Shown piece after piece: positions 13,449-14,166 of a stretch of 14,166 nt of DNA (the stretch's first letter is position 1; the number at the start of each line of letters is the position of its first letter). Under the pieces are notes generated by a model, which was not told where the DNA came from, ran no database searches, and saw only the letters and a list, made by a program, of their open reading frames with translations. The position numbers were made by a program, and so were the translations under genes. Source of the stretch: Ceratorhiza oryzae-sativae (lineage: Eukaryota; Basidiomycota; Agaricomycetes; Cantharellales; Ceratobasidiaceae); NCBI GenBank assembly GCA_030998015.1, contig JARWMV010000217.1:1-14166 (forward strand), read 5' to 3'.

Positions 13449-13798
13449 CCCGTGCCCGCCTACGATCGCAGCTGCGGCCCTGGCGTGCGCGGGCGTCTGA
13501 TTCCGAGGTACCCTGGAACTGAAAGTTCCAGGGTACCTCGCAATACCTCGCGGCCAGAGGGGCCGCCTCGCGCACAACCCACGGCACGGGTAAGCCTGCC
13601 CCCTCCGCGCTCTTTGATCGCCAGCAGGGCGGCCTAAGCGCGGAGGGCTCCACTAATCGATGATTTGCGAAGGCAAATCTACACCCTGCCTAGAGAACTG
13701 CGCTTTAGCGCACGTCTTGGCAGGGGTATCGATTAGCGGGGTAGGGTTTGGTGGTGGATGGGCCCGAGCGGAGCGACGGTCCTCACCACCACGGGGGG
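13449..13798 (+). repeat. F element with nested 53-bp hairpin and inverted J element
   Basis: TGA at 13446-13448 and 13799-13801 may be a target duplication. The F core (13449-13590) matches 806 onward. The nested 53-bp hairpin at 13495-13547 is the one at 12600-12652. J lies inverted at 13601-13743. GGTGGTG...CACCACC closes the right end. Removal with one TGA joins Leu-Thr-Asp-Ile-Glu-Thr in frame. Confidence 0.87.
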
Positions 13799-13880
13799 TG
13801 ATATTGAAACAGAGGTTATTAAAAGCTTTCCTTTCGAAGAATTATTTAATTTCAAACAGGAAGCTAAATCTATGCTAGGC

Positions 13881-14102
13881 CCGCGCGCGTTAGTTGCTGG
13901 TGGGACTTGTCCCACCAACCAACGTGAGCAATCGCAACCGTTTGCGATTGCTAGTGCGCGGCATAATATCGATATTTAGCCGCCGGCTGAAAATGACGAA
14001 CGGTCGTCATTTTCTACGAGGGAATCTTTATGGGAGGTAGCCTGGACCATGAGACTCATGGTCAAGGCTACCTCATCTGAGGATTCCCTCTAACGCCGGC
14101 GG
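13881..14102 (-). repeat. B element, minus orientation, with nested 50-bp hairpin
   Basis: 222-bp long form; nested hairpin 14031-14080. Inserted between KSMLG and HTAEAI of the GIY-YIG protein. Relatives typically carry two extra residues at this joint, suggesting that a few bases were replaced. Confidence 0.92.
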
Positions 14103-14166
14103 ACACACGGCTGAGGCAATATCTAAAATGAAAGCTAGATTTGTAGATAAAACCAACCACCCGATG

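Larger units (their letters stand above)
11375..14166 (+). other. nad1 intron 3 (group I, incomplete at window end)
   Basis: Core: P-like CGCTATATGCTGGAAAATTC (11431-11450), Q-like ACAATCAGCAGGAAACAC (about 11494-11511), R-like CCTCAGAGAATAGACG (about 11746-11761) and S-like AAGATATATTCC (11955-11966). P7 pairs GAATA (11753-11757) with TATTC (11961-11965). D and J palindromes fill peripheral loops. The GIY-YIG frame lies after S. The 3' splice site is outside the window. Confidence 0.85.
12525..14166 (+). pseudogene. GIY-YIG homing endonuclease of nad1 intron 3, interrupted; 3' end outside window
   Basis: Segments 12525-12540, 12755-13057, 13232-about 13340, about 13428-13448, 13802-13880 and 14104-14166. 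The ATG at 12525 is supported because removing the C element after codon 5 joins MLSNL to INFLFPLRGYLFSILLCVFL, a hydrophobic leader. GVY (12976-12984) and YIG (13015-13023) are the nuclease signature, followed by SSKDMYERF, NARLQRSMKKHGINNFIF, YYYHEDP, then LTDIETEVIKSFPFEELF with the expected Glu, and HTAEAISKMKARFVDKTNHP. The GIY-YIG domain is complete in content. Gaps hold C, B, an unassigned palindromic stretch, F+J and B. It would mobilise intron 3, but is not expressible as written. Confidence 0.85.

Noticed and set aside
13452..13653. Overlapping GC-rich frames on both strands
   Set aside because: Entirely within the F and J palindromes.

Overview
The window looks like part of a fungal-type mitochondrial genome (assignment inferred; lineage not resolved). 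The only conserved gene is nad1, encoding NADH dehydrogenase (complex I) subunit 1. It is split into at least four exons, three of them here: 4454-4615, 8954-9061 and 11015-11374. The translated exons carry the usual ND1 blocks ([49 protein letters not shown]) and use TGG for Trp. The AT-rich exons are separated by group I introns, recognised by P/Q-like motifs and by P7 halves that pair exactly. The introns carry LAGLIDADG and GIY-YIG homing endonuclease reading frames.

Layout: 1-2902 is a series of endonuclease remnants from an intron that starts before the window: a LAGLIDADG C-terminus, a GIY-YIG frame lacking its start, and a LAGLIDADG second half. 2903-4453 has no recognisable gene and holds palindromic elements and structured AT-rich sequence. 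4454-4615 is nad1 exon 1. Intron 1 (about 4.34 kb) holds a LAGLIDADG frame inside the P8 region and a separate GIY-YIG/NUMOD frame downstream. Exon 2 follows. Intron 2 (1.95 kb) has a compact catalytic core followed by a LAGLIDADG frame. Exon 3 follows. Intron 3 runs off the window and contains a core plus a GIY-YIG frame.

The striking feature is dense colonisation by GC-rich palindromic elements, about 30 insertions of at least six recurring modules (called here B, C, D, F, G and J/H). They sit in introns, in intergenic DNA and inside every endonuclease frame, but in none of the nad1 exons. They are often nested inside one another's hairpin loops. Two families, C (163-209 bp) and D (about 77-150 bp in simple copies), are double hairpins flanked by a short direct repeat of target DNA. 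They also contain, between their two hairpins, a copy complementary to that same 4-nt target. The order is target, hairpin 1, complement of target, hairpin 2, target. At seven C, D and F sites inside endonuclease frames, notional removal of the element and one target copy restores codon phase and family-consistent sequence. This architecture, which I do not recognise from any described element, is the best candidate for an undescribed system. B elements (172 bp, or 222 bp with a nested 50-bp hairpin) lack target duplications and appear to replace a few codons. Their orientation flips once in the window, next to a 12 x 23-bp tandem array.

nad1 expression would require splicing of all three introns. 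The endonucleases would be the mobility proteins of those introns, but as the DNA stands every one is interrupted by in-frame stops, so they are either dead or depend on an unknown RNA- or translation-level correction.
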